In this document: piece after piece, positions 31,209-40,941 of the stretch
How positions within the stretch are numbered: position 1 is the first letter of the stretch
How the letters are laid out: the number at the start of each line of letters is the position of its first letter
Assembly: GCF_000002985.6 (NCBI RefSeq)
Contig: NC_003283.11
Location: 2,542,001 to 2,606,000 of the forward strand
DNA: 64,000 nt
Source: Caenorhabditis elegans
Lineage: Eukaryota; Nematoda; Chromadorea; Rhabditida; Rhabditidae
Reading direction: 5' to 3'
Notes under the pieces: generated by a model
Databases searched by the model: none
The model's input: only the letters and a program-made list of their open reading frames with translations
Told to the model about the DNA's origin: nothing
Made by a program: the position numbers and the translations under genes

Positions 31209-32180
31209 TTTATTTTCTAAAATGAATGATGAAGCTCTGTTGATTAAATAGCTTTATTTTCTATTGTCCATTTTGGTAACAGACTGATATACTCCCGAAG
31301 GGATCGATTTGTTGTTGAAGATCATGTGAATATGTGATACAACACATCATCACATAGTATTACTCATTAAAGTCGTCTGTAAACTATGGTAATAAGATCT
31401 CTGGTTACAGGCTTAAGTTTTCAGGTCTATGTTTCTAGACTGAAAAATTCGAAAATTCACAGTTCCGTGAGATTTGCAAACGAATGTATGTTGGTTGAAC
31501 CTTTTTTTGTGAATACAAACGACACGTATGTACCGACGCGTTTGATAGATTTAATCTTACCGTTTTTTTGCCCAAAAAACGTGACGTACAAGTGCGACAA
31601 TCTACACATGCATGTTCAATCTCCATATTTAGCGTTTTTCTGTTGGTTTTTCTTTCATTTTGATTTTGCATAGACATGTCTGTCTTTAAGACACGGAGAT
31701 AAATATCACGTTTATGCAAAGTTTATTCCTGAAATAGTGTGTTTTGTTTTTTAACCTAATCGTAATAAACAAAAAAAATTCTTGTCTTTTTAATCAACCA
31801 ACATAAACATAATTTCATAAAAAATTTAACGTTATGGTTAGTTTTGTGTCCGAAAAATCGAAAAATCGAGAAAAAATTCAATAGCACCCTAGATTACAAA
31901 CTCTGTTCAACATTAACATTTTTTGAGTATTCATATTTTGGAAAATTTCCAGACGCATTTTTTAATCCGTATGTAAAGCGTGTGTTGTGATTTTGCGGAT
32001 AATATCTCCCCACCAACCTCCAAATAAAATCGCGTAAATTTACTGCGTCAAAAAAAATATTCGACATTTTTTCGAAAGTTTTTCCAAGAAATCTGAAGAG
32101 TGAAAAGAACATTCAGGGAAGGATTTAAAAGAAGAGGCGTATTCAGCGAATTGAGATTTTAATTGCTAAATTTATTAAAT
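31209..32180. other. Intergenic, no gene recognised
   Basis: About 970 bp between the srj-like B start and the nuclear receptor start. The first 130 bp match the upstream block of copy A. Open frames near 31386-31719 exist on both strands but have neither splice context nor family motifs. No clear repeat was seen. Confidence 0.55.
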
Positions 32181-33410
32181 ATGTCGTGTAAAACTGCTGA
32201 AGGTGAGTTTTTTTTTCTAAAATGCTTTATTTTTATTTTTATTAGGAGAACATTGCAAAAGTAATTTTTTACAGTTTTGATTGGTATATTAACGGTTGAG
32301 TTGTGCTTCGAACCTGTTCTGGAATTTCTCGAAAATAGTTAACCATTTTTGGCTGAAAATTTTGAAAAATCTAAAAGGATTTGAAATGTTGTTTAAATGA
32401 TACCTGCAACTTTTCTCACAGAAATAAATAATTAAATCCTCGATTTTTATTTTCAGCTTCAACCCCCACATGCCTGGTCTGCGGTCTATCCTGCCGAACA
32501 CATTTCCATTTCGGCGGGGCCTCCTGCTCAGCTTGTGCCTCATTTTTTCGGCGAACCGTCTCTCTGAACATCAGCTACCTGTGCAAACGGGATAGTGACT
32601 GTATTAGTTCTCCCGAGTTACGAAGTATCTGTAGAGCATGCAGATATCAAAGATGTATTGATACAGCTGGAATGAGTAGAGATTGTTAGTTTTTTTTGTG
32701 AAATTAATTTAAAATTAACGAGAAAATATTGTTTCAGTAGTTCAGCAAAGAAGAAGTGAGAAACGAACTCCCAAGTATGTTCTAGCCTTGAGGAATGGGG
32801 GCGAGGACGAGAGAATTGTGAGAGGTGAGGTTTTTAAGCACCCGACATAAATTGGGCAATGTCTTTAATCTAGGCAATGTTGAGTTTGAGACGGTTATAT
32901 TTTTGGAAATAGCGGTGATAACCAGAAAACTATAAAATTTAGAAATTTTTCAACTTGAAAACTCTGTTAATTTTCAGATTACACCACTAACTCCTACACT
33001 ACTCTTCATGAAATTCCCCAAGCCGGACGGTCTGAAACACTTCCCGATAAAGCTTCCATTTTTCTTCCTGGTTTTGAGAAAGTTGTTCCGAACGAGAAGG
33101 TGAATCCTAGAATTGCAATTTGAATCAATAAAAAACATTTTAAATCATTTTTTAAAAATTATCTTAACACTAATTGAAATTCTGAAAACATTTCAGACCC
33201 ACTTCAATATAATTTCAAATTTTTCAGACAACCACAACTCCCAACACAATCAAAAAACTGCCAGAATGCTCAACTAAGGAAGTTATGGAAAATGTTAGCA
33301 ATTATTGTGGAGCACATTTTCTGAACGCCAAAGAAAATATATTGATTTTTCACAATCTCCTTCAAGATTTTTGCTTAATTAATTCCCAAGTTTTAACGCC
33401 AAATTTATAG
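32181..33410 (+). CDS. Nuclear hormone receptor with DNA-binding domain only
   Basis: Five exons (32181-32202, 32457-32684, 32738-32824, 32978-33099, 33228-33410) give 213 residues with consistent phase and a TAG at 33410. Residues about 13-75 are a C4-type nuclear receptor DNA-binding domain. Finger 1 has CLVCGLSC and CSACASFFRRT, with the P box in the CSACASFF helix. Finger 2 runs CKRDSDC to CRACRYQRC, and a GM element follows. The remaining about 135 residues do not resemble a full ligand-binding domain (usually about 200) and include the short helix-like ENILIFHNLLQDFCL near the end. It likely acts in the nucleus on hormone-response half sites. It may be naturally LBD-less or a 3'-truncated copy; upstream of 32181 no further exon was found. 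Confidence 0.85.
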
Positions 33411-33661
33411 TTTTTTTATACTGTTTCTGAAAAAAAAGTATTACTAGAACAATATCGTAAAAACACTGATATTACTCGCTTATGTAAACTTGTATGATCA
33501 TTTTTCAAAATGAAATAAACATTCAAGTAATCCCCCAGGAACTTCACTATAAATTAATATAACAAGAAAACAACGGTACGTTTGGGATTATATCACAATT
33601 CCCTTCTCTAGATACTAGCGCGTATTTTTCAGAGTTTCTCGGTTCATATTCTATTCCAGTT

Positions 33662-34717
33662 ATGTTCTCACTCCAACCGACCCTGTTTTATTTTTTGACC
33701 AACTCGTTTACACTGTGGCCTGAAGCCTACAGTTGCGAGGAGTCCTTGGTAATACCTGGAACTAGATGGCCTGGTTATGGAATTTATCTTGTTGTTTCTG
33801 AGAGCATATTTCTTGTGAGTAATTTTCGCACCACGAGTCGCGTATAGTGCGGCGCGGAACCCGAAAAGTGTCGACCGCGGCGAAAAAAACCGAATTTCGC
33901 GCTATGTGGTGTAAACACCGAGCCTTTGACTTCTCGGCATAATGCAGAAATGAGGCGAGAGGCCGGCGTAGGGCCAGCAGGCTGGACGCAGGCGGGCAGG
34001 TTGGAGGCAGGCGTCAGGCGCGCCTACTCCAATTTTAAATTAGATGTCACCAATTTCCTACTGTAACAAAACGACGAACCATATTTTCAGAGCCTTTATC
34101 TCCCATGCTACATTGAAATTCTTAAGTCAAAATCTCGAACACCGACCTACCGGTTAATGCTCATTCTTGGGAGCTTGGATCTCACGGGTCTTGTGATCAG
34201 CTCCTTAATTCCAGGATATTTCGTTTTCTATGGAATCTCATTTTGCCAGCAACCTATTTTCTTCTTCATAACCGGAACCCTTGTTGTAAGCAGTTGGGTT
34301 TCCAGTTGCTTCGCCAGTATTATCATGGCAATGGATCGCTGCGCAGAAGTGGATCCGCAATTTCCGTTGGCTTTTCTTGTTAGAGGTTGCACATTCAAAT
34401 GTGTAATTTTCTTACTGCTCATCTACGGAAGTTGTGCATTGTTGATCACTCAGCCATGTTTTTTCTCTACACAATACCTCTGCTATTTGTTTAATCCAAT
34501 GCTTGGGAAAAATGTGAGAAAATATATATTCAAAAACAAAATTTGTTCCAATCATTTAATGTCTTTACAGCCCGATATGTACCAAAACTATATGGTTGTC
34601 GTAAACAATACTACAGCAACCATTTTGACAACTGGAATGTATTTTCATTTGTGCTATTACTTAATCTTCAAGTTTGGATATTCTACATCAATGTGGCTCT
34701 ACAAATCGAAACGACAG
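33662..34717 (+). pseudogene. srt-class chemoreceptor lacking its last exon
   Basis: Exons 33662-33814, 34091-34513 and 34571-34717 match exons 1-3 of the srt genes at 2004 and 35903 in size and phase. Motifs include FTLWPEAYSCEESL, IYLVVSESIF, YRLMLILGSLDL, IMAMDRCAEV and YSTSMWLYKSKRQ. The fourth exon, which should encode the IIYEYVQFF to LNRTIRNSV region (TM6-TM7), was not found before the next srt gene starts at 35903. After 34717 there is a truncated copy of the Tc1-like MITE that sits in intron 3 of the neighbouring gene. The simplest reading is a deletion of the MITE's right end and exon 4. Splicing into the next gene cannot be excluded. Confidence 0.75.
33830..34025. repeat. CGGCCGC-type GC-rich repeat in srt copy 2 intron 1
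   Basis: Starts with TAGTGCGGCGCGGAACCCGA, then AAAGTGTCGACCGCGGCG and TGGTGTAAACACCGAGCC, ending in CAGGCGTCAGGCGCGCC. It belongs to the same family as 9285-9500. Confidence 0.8.
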
Positions 34718-34728
34718 GTTTGCCTATA

Positions 34729-35165
34729 TACAGTGCTGAACAAAAAGTTATCAACGGAGAGTTTTTTTTTTGAAAAATTTGCTTATTTTCGAAACTAGAA
34801 ACGCTATCAAAAAATTTTCAACAAAAAAAATATAGCTCATGATTATATATGTTCTTACATTTTCGAATTATTTAATAAAATCCTGGTAAGAAGGAAAGCG
34901 GCCGACATCTCGTGAGACCATTTTTGATGATGATTACTTAAACACTGTAACTCAAGAATCATATTTTTTATTGGTAGCTTTGTGAAAATAACATGAAAAA
35001 AGAATTAGTAATCATCATCAAAAAAGACTCACGATATGTCGGCCGCTTTATTTCTTGCCATGACTTTATTGAATAACTGAAACATACAAAAACTGATAGA
35101 CATAATCATGGGCTATAGTTTGTTAGTTGAACAAAAAAATTTTCAGCTTTTTTTGAACAATGTAC
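34729..35165. repeat. Truncated Tc1-like palindromic MITE
   Basis: The left end TACAGTGCTGAACAAAAAGT is present and both arms carry GCGGCCGACAT..CGTGAG and its inverse. The right terminus (expected GGCCAGTACTGTA) is missing. The full version lies at 36914-37434. Confidence 0.75.
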
Positions 35166-35370
35166 ATAGCAAATCATATAATTTTGAAAATAATGTTATG
35201 TGTTTTTTTTTTTGGCTGAATTATTTAAAAATTCCAGCGCAAATGAGTGACGCCATTTTGACATTTTTTTACGTTATCTGGCCAAATTCATTGGTTTTTC
35301 TTATTTTGCCTATTTTCCAATTTTTCAGTTATTCCTATTATAAGAATACGAAATTCCAAAAAATGCGTAT

Positions 35371-35492
35371 TGCGCAACATATTTGACGCGCAAAGTATTT
35401 CTTAGCGAAAACTACAGTAATTATTTACAGTAGCCTGAGAGTTACTGTAGTTTTTGCTGCAAGATATTTTGCGCGTCAAATATGTTGCGCAG
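35371..35492. repeat. TGCGCAACATATTTGACGCG palindromic repeat
   Basis: The left arm starts TTGCGCAACATATTTGACGC and runs to AAAACTACAGTAA; the right arm is its inverse, ending in TCAAATATGTTGCGCA. This sequence is a very common C. elegans dispersed repeat as far as I remember. The rest of the gap to 35902 shows nothing I can name. Confidence 0.85.
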
Positions 35493-35902
35493 TACACATT
35501 CTCAGAATTTTGTGTTCCTGTAATATTGGTAGAAAATTTAATATCCCGAAAGTAATTTATTGAAAATTCCTAGAAAAACAGCCTAGGGAAAAAATTATGG
35601 AAATTTGGAAAAAAATCGAATTATGAAACGGAAAACGCCGGAATTCAAAAATAATTCATTCGTTTGATTTTTTTTGTTGCAAAATTAAAAATTAATTTTT
35701 GACCTAAAATTTTTTGGATTTCTAGTTCGAAATTTTATTTCAGACCGGTCATAACTTTGAATTTGAAAAATATTATTCAAAAACACTAATTACTGCTTTG
35801 CCAGACTTCAACCCCAAAATTAAAAAGCACCACTTACTGAAAATATTTCCACTCTTACTTCCCAGAACTTCTTTTTTTTCCGAATTAACGAATATTCTCG
35901 TA

Positions 35903-37816
35903 ATGCCCTCTCTTCAACTCTCATTGTTTTACTTTTTGACTAATTCGTTCACATTATGGCCTGAAGCCTATAGTTGCAATGAATCTATGAGGCTTCCTGG
36001 TCCTAAATGGCCGGTTTATGGAATCTACCTAGTTGTTTCTGGAACTTTTCTTTTAGTGAGTTTTGCCACTGCCGACACTTTTCGGGTTCCGCGCCGCACT
36101 AGAAAGGAGGCGCGGTTCACGGCGAGGCAGGCGTTCGGCGCCTGCCTGGAAGCCCTACAAACCTTCTTCAAAGTAGAAAACGAGACGTGTGTTCGTTAAA
36201 AGCTGCTGGGAACTCAACTACTGAAAGCTTTTTAATAATTTTTTGTATTTTTTTGCTGTACCCAAAAAATTTTTTCAGTCTTTATACCTCCCCTGCTACA
36301 TTGCAATTCTGAAATCAAAATCACGAAAATCACCTACCTATCGCTTGATGCTAATTCTCGGAAGTTTGGATCTAACGGCTCTTTTCATCAACTCCATATT
36401 AGCTGGCTACTACGCATTCAATGGAATTTCATTTTGTCAACTACCCATATTCATGTTCACTACCGGAGCAGTTACGGTAGGACTTTGGGTATCTGGTTGC
36501 TTTGCGAGCATTCTCATGGCCATGGATCGCTGCGCAGAAGTTAATCCCCAATTTCCTCTCGCTTTGCTTTTTCGAGGTCGCACATTTAATTATGTGATTT
36601 TTCTACTCTTTATTTATGGAATGTATGCGTTTTTATTCACGCAGCCAGTCATTTTTTCTACCCAATATCATAGTTATCTCTATGACCCTATGATTGGAAA
36701 TAATGTGAGCAAACTGATTTTTTAAAAAAGTATATCTTTAAAAGAATTGTTCCAGCCAAAAATTTACTTGAATTATACAACTGTTGTGAACAATACGTTA
36801 TCAACAGTTCTGACAACTGGGATGTATTTTCATTTGTGCTATTACTTGATTTTCAAATTTGGATATTCTACATCAATGTGGCTATACAAGTCTAAACGAC
36901 AGGTTTGTCTATATACAGTGCTGGCCAAAAATATATCAACGTAGAGTTTTTTTTTTTTGAAAAATTTTTTATTTTCAAAATAAGCATAACTCTGAAACTA
37001 GAAATGCTAGCGAAAAATTTTCAACTAAAAAAATATAGCCCATGACTATGACTATATGTTCTTACATTTTTGAATTATTTAATAAAATCCTGGTAAGCAG
37101 TAAAGCGGCCGACATTTTGTGAGACCATTTTTGATGATGATTACTTAAACAATGTAACTCAAGAATCATATTTTTTATTGGTAACTTTCTAAAAATAACA
37201 TGAAAAAAGAATTAGTAATCATCATCAAAAAAAACTCACGATATGTCGGCCGCTTCATTTCTTGCCATGATTTTATTGAATAACTGAAACATACAAAAAC
37301 AGATAGACATGGGCTATAGCTTGTTAGTTGAACATTTTTTGAGAACATTTCTAGTTTCGTAGTTACACTTATTTGAAAAATTAGGGAAATTATCAAAAAA
37401 ACAAAGTGGACTCATCTTTTTAGCCAGTACTGTATTTCTTTTAATTGTAACAAGGTTATTCAAAAATGCAAATTCAGATAATCGCACAAGGTATCATACT
37501 AACCTTTTTCCATGCCTCAACTTCTATCATTTACGAGTACGTTCAGTTTTTCCCGGCCCCGTGGTGGCTCATCCTTATCGCTCATATTTCCTGGCAGTTT
37601 AGCAGTGGATGTTTGGGAATTGTATATTTGACTTTGAATCGGACGATACGGAACTCTGTTGTCAAAATGATTTTTCCCAAGAAAATGCGATTATATTTTG
37701 GCTGGTACATTGGAACCGATGAGCACGTGGCTTTGGAGCAGGCGGGGAATACGCTGAAAACTGCTGGAAATGCAGTTGGAGTTGGCATCAATTTTGATAG
37801 TTATTTTCAGAATTGA
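35903..37816 (+). CDS. srt-class seven-transmembrane chemoreceptor (intact)
   Basis: Exons 35903-36055, 36279-36704, 36756-36902 and 37478-37816 join in phase to 354 residues. Motifs are FTLWPEAYSCNESMRLPGP at the N-terminus, YLPCYIAILKSKSRK and YRLMLILGSLDL in the TM2 area. ILMAMDRCAEVNPQFPLAL follows TM3, and YSTSMWLYKSKRQ precedes TM6. FFHASTSIIYEYVQFF and GIVYLTLNRTIRNSVVKM form the C-terminal part. Length and exon structure match the gene at 2004. Intron 1 begins with a partial CGGCCGC-type repeat (36065-36160) and intron 3 holds a complete Tc1-like palindrome, shared in part with the truncated neighbour at 33662. No lesion was found. Confidence 0.9.
36914..37434. repeat. Complete Tc1-like palindromic MITE in srt intron 3
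   Basis: The left end is TATACAGTGCTGGCCAAAAA and the right end the inverse of TACAGTACTGGCTAAAAAGA. Each arm has GCGGCCGACATTTTGTGAG or its inverse. No transposase is present. Confidence 0.85.
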
Positions 37817-38907
37817 TTGAATATAGATTTTTACATGTTCAATATTTTCCCGAATAAAAAACATGAAATTTTTTTTTGGTTTTTTTTTTAATTTTCGGAA
37901 ATCTGAAATTTCGGCAATTGTTGGTTTGTGGGAATTTGTCGGAAACCGGCAATATTGCTGGTTTCAAAAAAAAATTTGGCAATTTTTGGCAATTACGGGA
38001 TTTCGGATTTTCGGCAATTTTGGCAATTTCGACAATTTCTTGTTTTTTTTCAAATTTTTGCCAACCGGCAATTTCGACAATTTTGGCAATTACTGGTTTT
38101 GATTTTATTTTTTTTCGCAATTTTGGCAATTTTGGCTTTTTTTTTATTTTTAGTAATTCGAGACGGTACTTTTCCGATTTCTGCCCCCCAAAATGTTTTC
38201 GAAAATTTCTTTTTTGAAACGTGAACTTTTTTTGTAATTTCAGGCTTATAGTAAGCCTAAAAATTGAAATACTATTGAAATAAACATTCACGTGTGAATT
38301 AAATTAAATTAAAAAATTGAAAAACATTTTTGGGGGGGGGGGGGGGGCAGAAATCGGAAAAGTACCTTCGAGACACTTCGGAAATTACCTAATTTTTTTC
38401 AGCTTTCGACAATTGCTGATTTCTTGAATTTATCAGAAATCAGCAATTTCGGCAATTTTGGCAATTTCAAGTTTTGATTTTTTTTTTCTCGCAATTTTGG
38501 CAATTTGTTGATTTTTAAGTTTCGGCAATTTCGGCATTCCTTGTTTTTTTTGGCAAATCGGCAAGCGAAATCTGTTTTTTAATACACTTTTTTGCAATTT
38601 TGGAAAAAATTTATGACAACGTGTACCTGGCCCCATTCCTCACCTCACTAAAACGTATTAAATTCATCAATAATTTCATCAAAAATACATTCCAAGGCTT
38701 CTATAGAATATACCTTGCTAGAAAGATAAATATTTGTGACGTCAGAGTAAAAATGTCTCAAAGGTGTGTTCCTCTGCCAAACATTTGACCAAAAAAAAAG
38801 CAAAATTTGCAAGATAAATAACGCATTTTATTATTTTACAACTATTTGATATGCCGGGAAGTTGAGTATAAATGCTTGTGAATATTGCTGCGTTTTCACA
38901 GAAAAAA
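37817..38907. repeat. Intergenic GGCAATTTTGGC repeats
   Basis: 37895-38150 and 38410-38590 are rich in GGCAATTTTGGCAATTTC and GCAATTTCGACAAT units, cousins of the TTGCCG family. Between them lies the palindrome at 38165-38368. No gene is supported; open frames on both strands follow the repeat. Confidence 0.8.
38165..38368. repeat. Palindromic element with a 16-base G run
   Basis: The ends GGTACTTTTCCGATTTCTGC and its inverse GCAGAAATCGGAAAAGTACC flank C6 on the left and an uninterrupted G16 at 38332-38347 on the right. The centre has GGCTTATAGTAAGCC. A related element with GGTTTCGTTCCCCCC ends is at 45505-45714. Confidence 0.85.
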
Positions 38908-40873
38908 ATGAATTCCAAAAAAATGCAATTTCTCGTCGGATTTCTTCTCCAGCTTCAGCATCCCGCACTCGTTTGGTCATGCGGATCTGATATTTCAGGT
39001 TTGTTTTTGGAAAATATTAGGTGTTTTTTAAGTGCAAGGTAGTCATAATTCATGCGGCCGACACCTTGCGGGTTTTGTAAATTTTTTAAAATTGTTCCCG
39101 AAAGGTGTCGGCCGCAGCAATTTTTGATTCCCAGTAAATTCAAAATTTGACATATTCAGGTTCATCATCTGCCACTTCGGAGTTTGGTATTTCATTTTTT
39201 GCACCACTTGCCTATACGTACCCTCCAAATGAAGCTGACCTGTTTCCCGGGCAATCTTTAACTGTTGAGCAAGCAAGTCAAAAGGTGAAAACGGACTTGG
39301 ACTTGGCTGTGAGTTATCGGTTTTACAAGAGGAATTATTTTAAAGAAAATACCGTTTTTCAGATATCAAAAGCTCTAACTGTCAACCAGCTTTACCTCTC
39401 AACACCTCCAACCGTCAACTTTACATTTGTCCCCCAAAAAGTGCAAATTGCCGACGGAGAAGTGTGTTTTACCGACGGAACAAGTATCGCAATTTCTGGA
39501 ACAATTGTCTATAAATGTTCAATTGGAGGTGGAAGTACGGTAGCGCCGGTTTCTGGAGCCACGACACAGGTAAGGAAAATAGGCTTTCATGTAGGTGTCA
39601 AAATGCCTGCTGCGTCTGCCTTGCGCAGCAAGCCGCGCCTTCTGTATAATACGGCGCGGAACCCGAATAGTATCGGCCGCGTTGAAAAAAAACCATTTTT
39701 CGTATAGCGTAGTATAAACACCAAGCCGCTGACTTCTCGCCATAGTGCGAAAATGAGGCGAGAGACCGGCTTAAGGTCACCAGGTTTGAGGCAGGCTTCA
39801 GCTTATGAAACCGCACCTGCCTACCCTGGCAGCATTAGGCGACAGTTGGCAAATTGTTAAAAACGTGCCGAAATGGTGCCGAAATAACTAAATATCTTAT
39901 GTGTTTCCCTCTTATAAAAATCCATCTAAACACTTCCGGCAAATTGATATCAGGCAAATGGCAAATCGGTAATTTGCCGGAAATAAATTTTAAAACGTGC
40001 CGAAATGGTGCCGAAATAACTAAATATCATAGTAAAACTTATCAAGAAAATTTTTAAATAATTTTTTATTTACTGTCAAAAAGTGGCAATTTCTCAGTTT
40101 TTGCCGCTTTTGGAGTCGACCAAAAAAGTTTTTTCCACCGATTTTTATACTTTAATTTAATTTAATTATTTGTGTTGAGCAATTTTAGGGGACGAAACAT
40201 ACGAAAAAAAATTGCTCAAAAATTTGGCAATTTGCCAAAAAAAAATTTATTTCCGGCAAATTACCGATTTGCCATTTGCCTGATATCAATTTGCCGGAAG
40301 TGTTTAGATGGATTTTTATAAGAGGGAAACACATAAATTAATGGAAAATCTAAAATTTTTTGAAATGCTTTATTATAATATTCTGTTGCCAAATTCGCGA
40401 CAATTATTTCCGGAAACTTCCCTAGTTTTTAGAAGTTTGTGAGGCTTTCCAAAATTAAAAAAAAAGTTTTTTATCAAGAAAACTCCAGAAATTTCTCTAA
40501 ATTTCCAAAATAGTTGTAGTATCCCTACCGTACCACTACAGTAACCCGCCACAATCCTCCCTCGAATTTTTCAGACCTTAGCTCCAACCACTGTGGCAAC
40601 CACTACTAAATCCGAGGAAGACATTGTAAGCTGATTTCATCTGAAAATCCAATAAACTCTATACATTTTCAGCGCTTTAAACGTGCTCTACCGCGAGAAC
40701 GTGCCGCTGCTGGGGTCAGTGCTCAGCCGTTTGTTCAATCAATGACCGTAACTGCAACTGCAAGTCAGCCACTTTTTGAGAATCAATGGAAACAAATCGG
40801 GCGGTCCGTTCAATCTGCGCTGGAGGCTAAGAAGCTGTTGTTCAACGATGAGATTTCTGTTAACTTGCTTTGA
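38908..40873 (+). CDS. Secreted protein of unknown family with Thr-rich linker and dibasic site
   Basis: Exons 38908-38998, 39160-39308, 39363-39569, 40575-40625 and 40673-40873 give 232 residues in phase. A signal peptide is likely in the first 25 residues (MQFLVGFLLQLQHPALVWSC). The middle has FAPLAYTYPPNEADLFPG, a VNFTF N-glycosylation site, and Cys residues in GEVCFTDG and YKCSIGGGS. Then come a Thr-rich stretch (TTVATTTKSEED), a furin-like RFKRALPRER, and a C-terminal segment ending in NDEISVNLL. The RFKR site suggests processing. No Pfam family is recognised. It ends only 68 bp from the convergent gene at 40942. Intron 3 is 1 kb and filled with repeats. Confidence 0.75.
39575..40340. 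repeat. Two repeat elements in intron 3 of the secreted gene
   Basis: 39575-39835 is a CGGCCGC-type GC-rich repeat (GGCGCGGAACCCGAATAGTA, TCTCGCCATAGTGCG). 39895-39990 and 40240-40340 are inverse arms containing TTCCGGCAAATTGATATCAG and AATCGGTAATTTGCCGG, so a transcript could fold. Confidence 0.8.
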
Positions 40874-40941
40874 ATTTTTTTTCTCAAAAAATATATGTAC
40901 AATTGGAAAATTATGTAAATCAACAATAAATCAAAATAACT

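Noticed and set aside
31386-31719. 95- and 94-codon frames on opposite strands
   Set aside because: No family motif, splice signal or upstream context; both strands are equally open.
37863-38291. Overlapping open frames on both strands rich in Phe/Asn or Lys
   Set aside because: They follow the GGCAATTTTGGC repeat in every frame and lack splice or start context.
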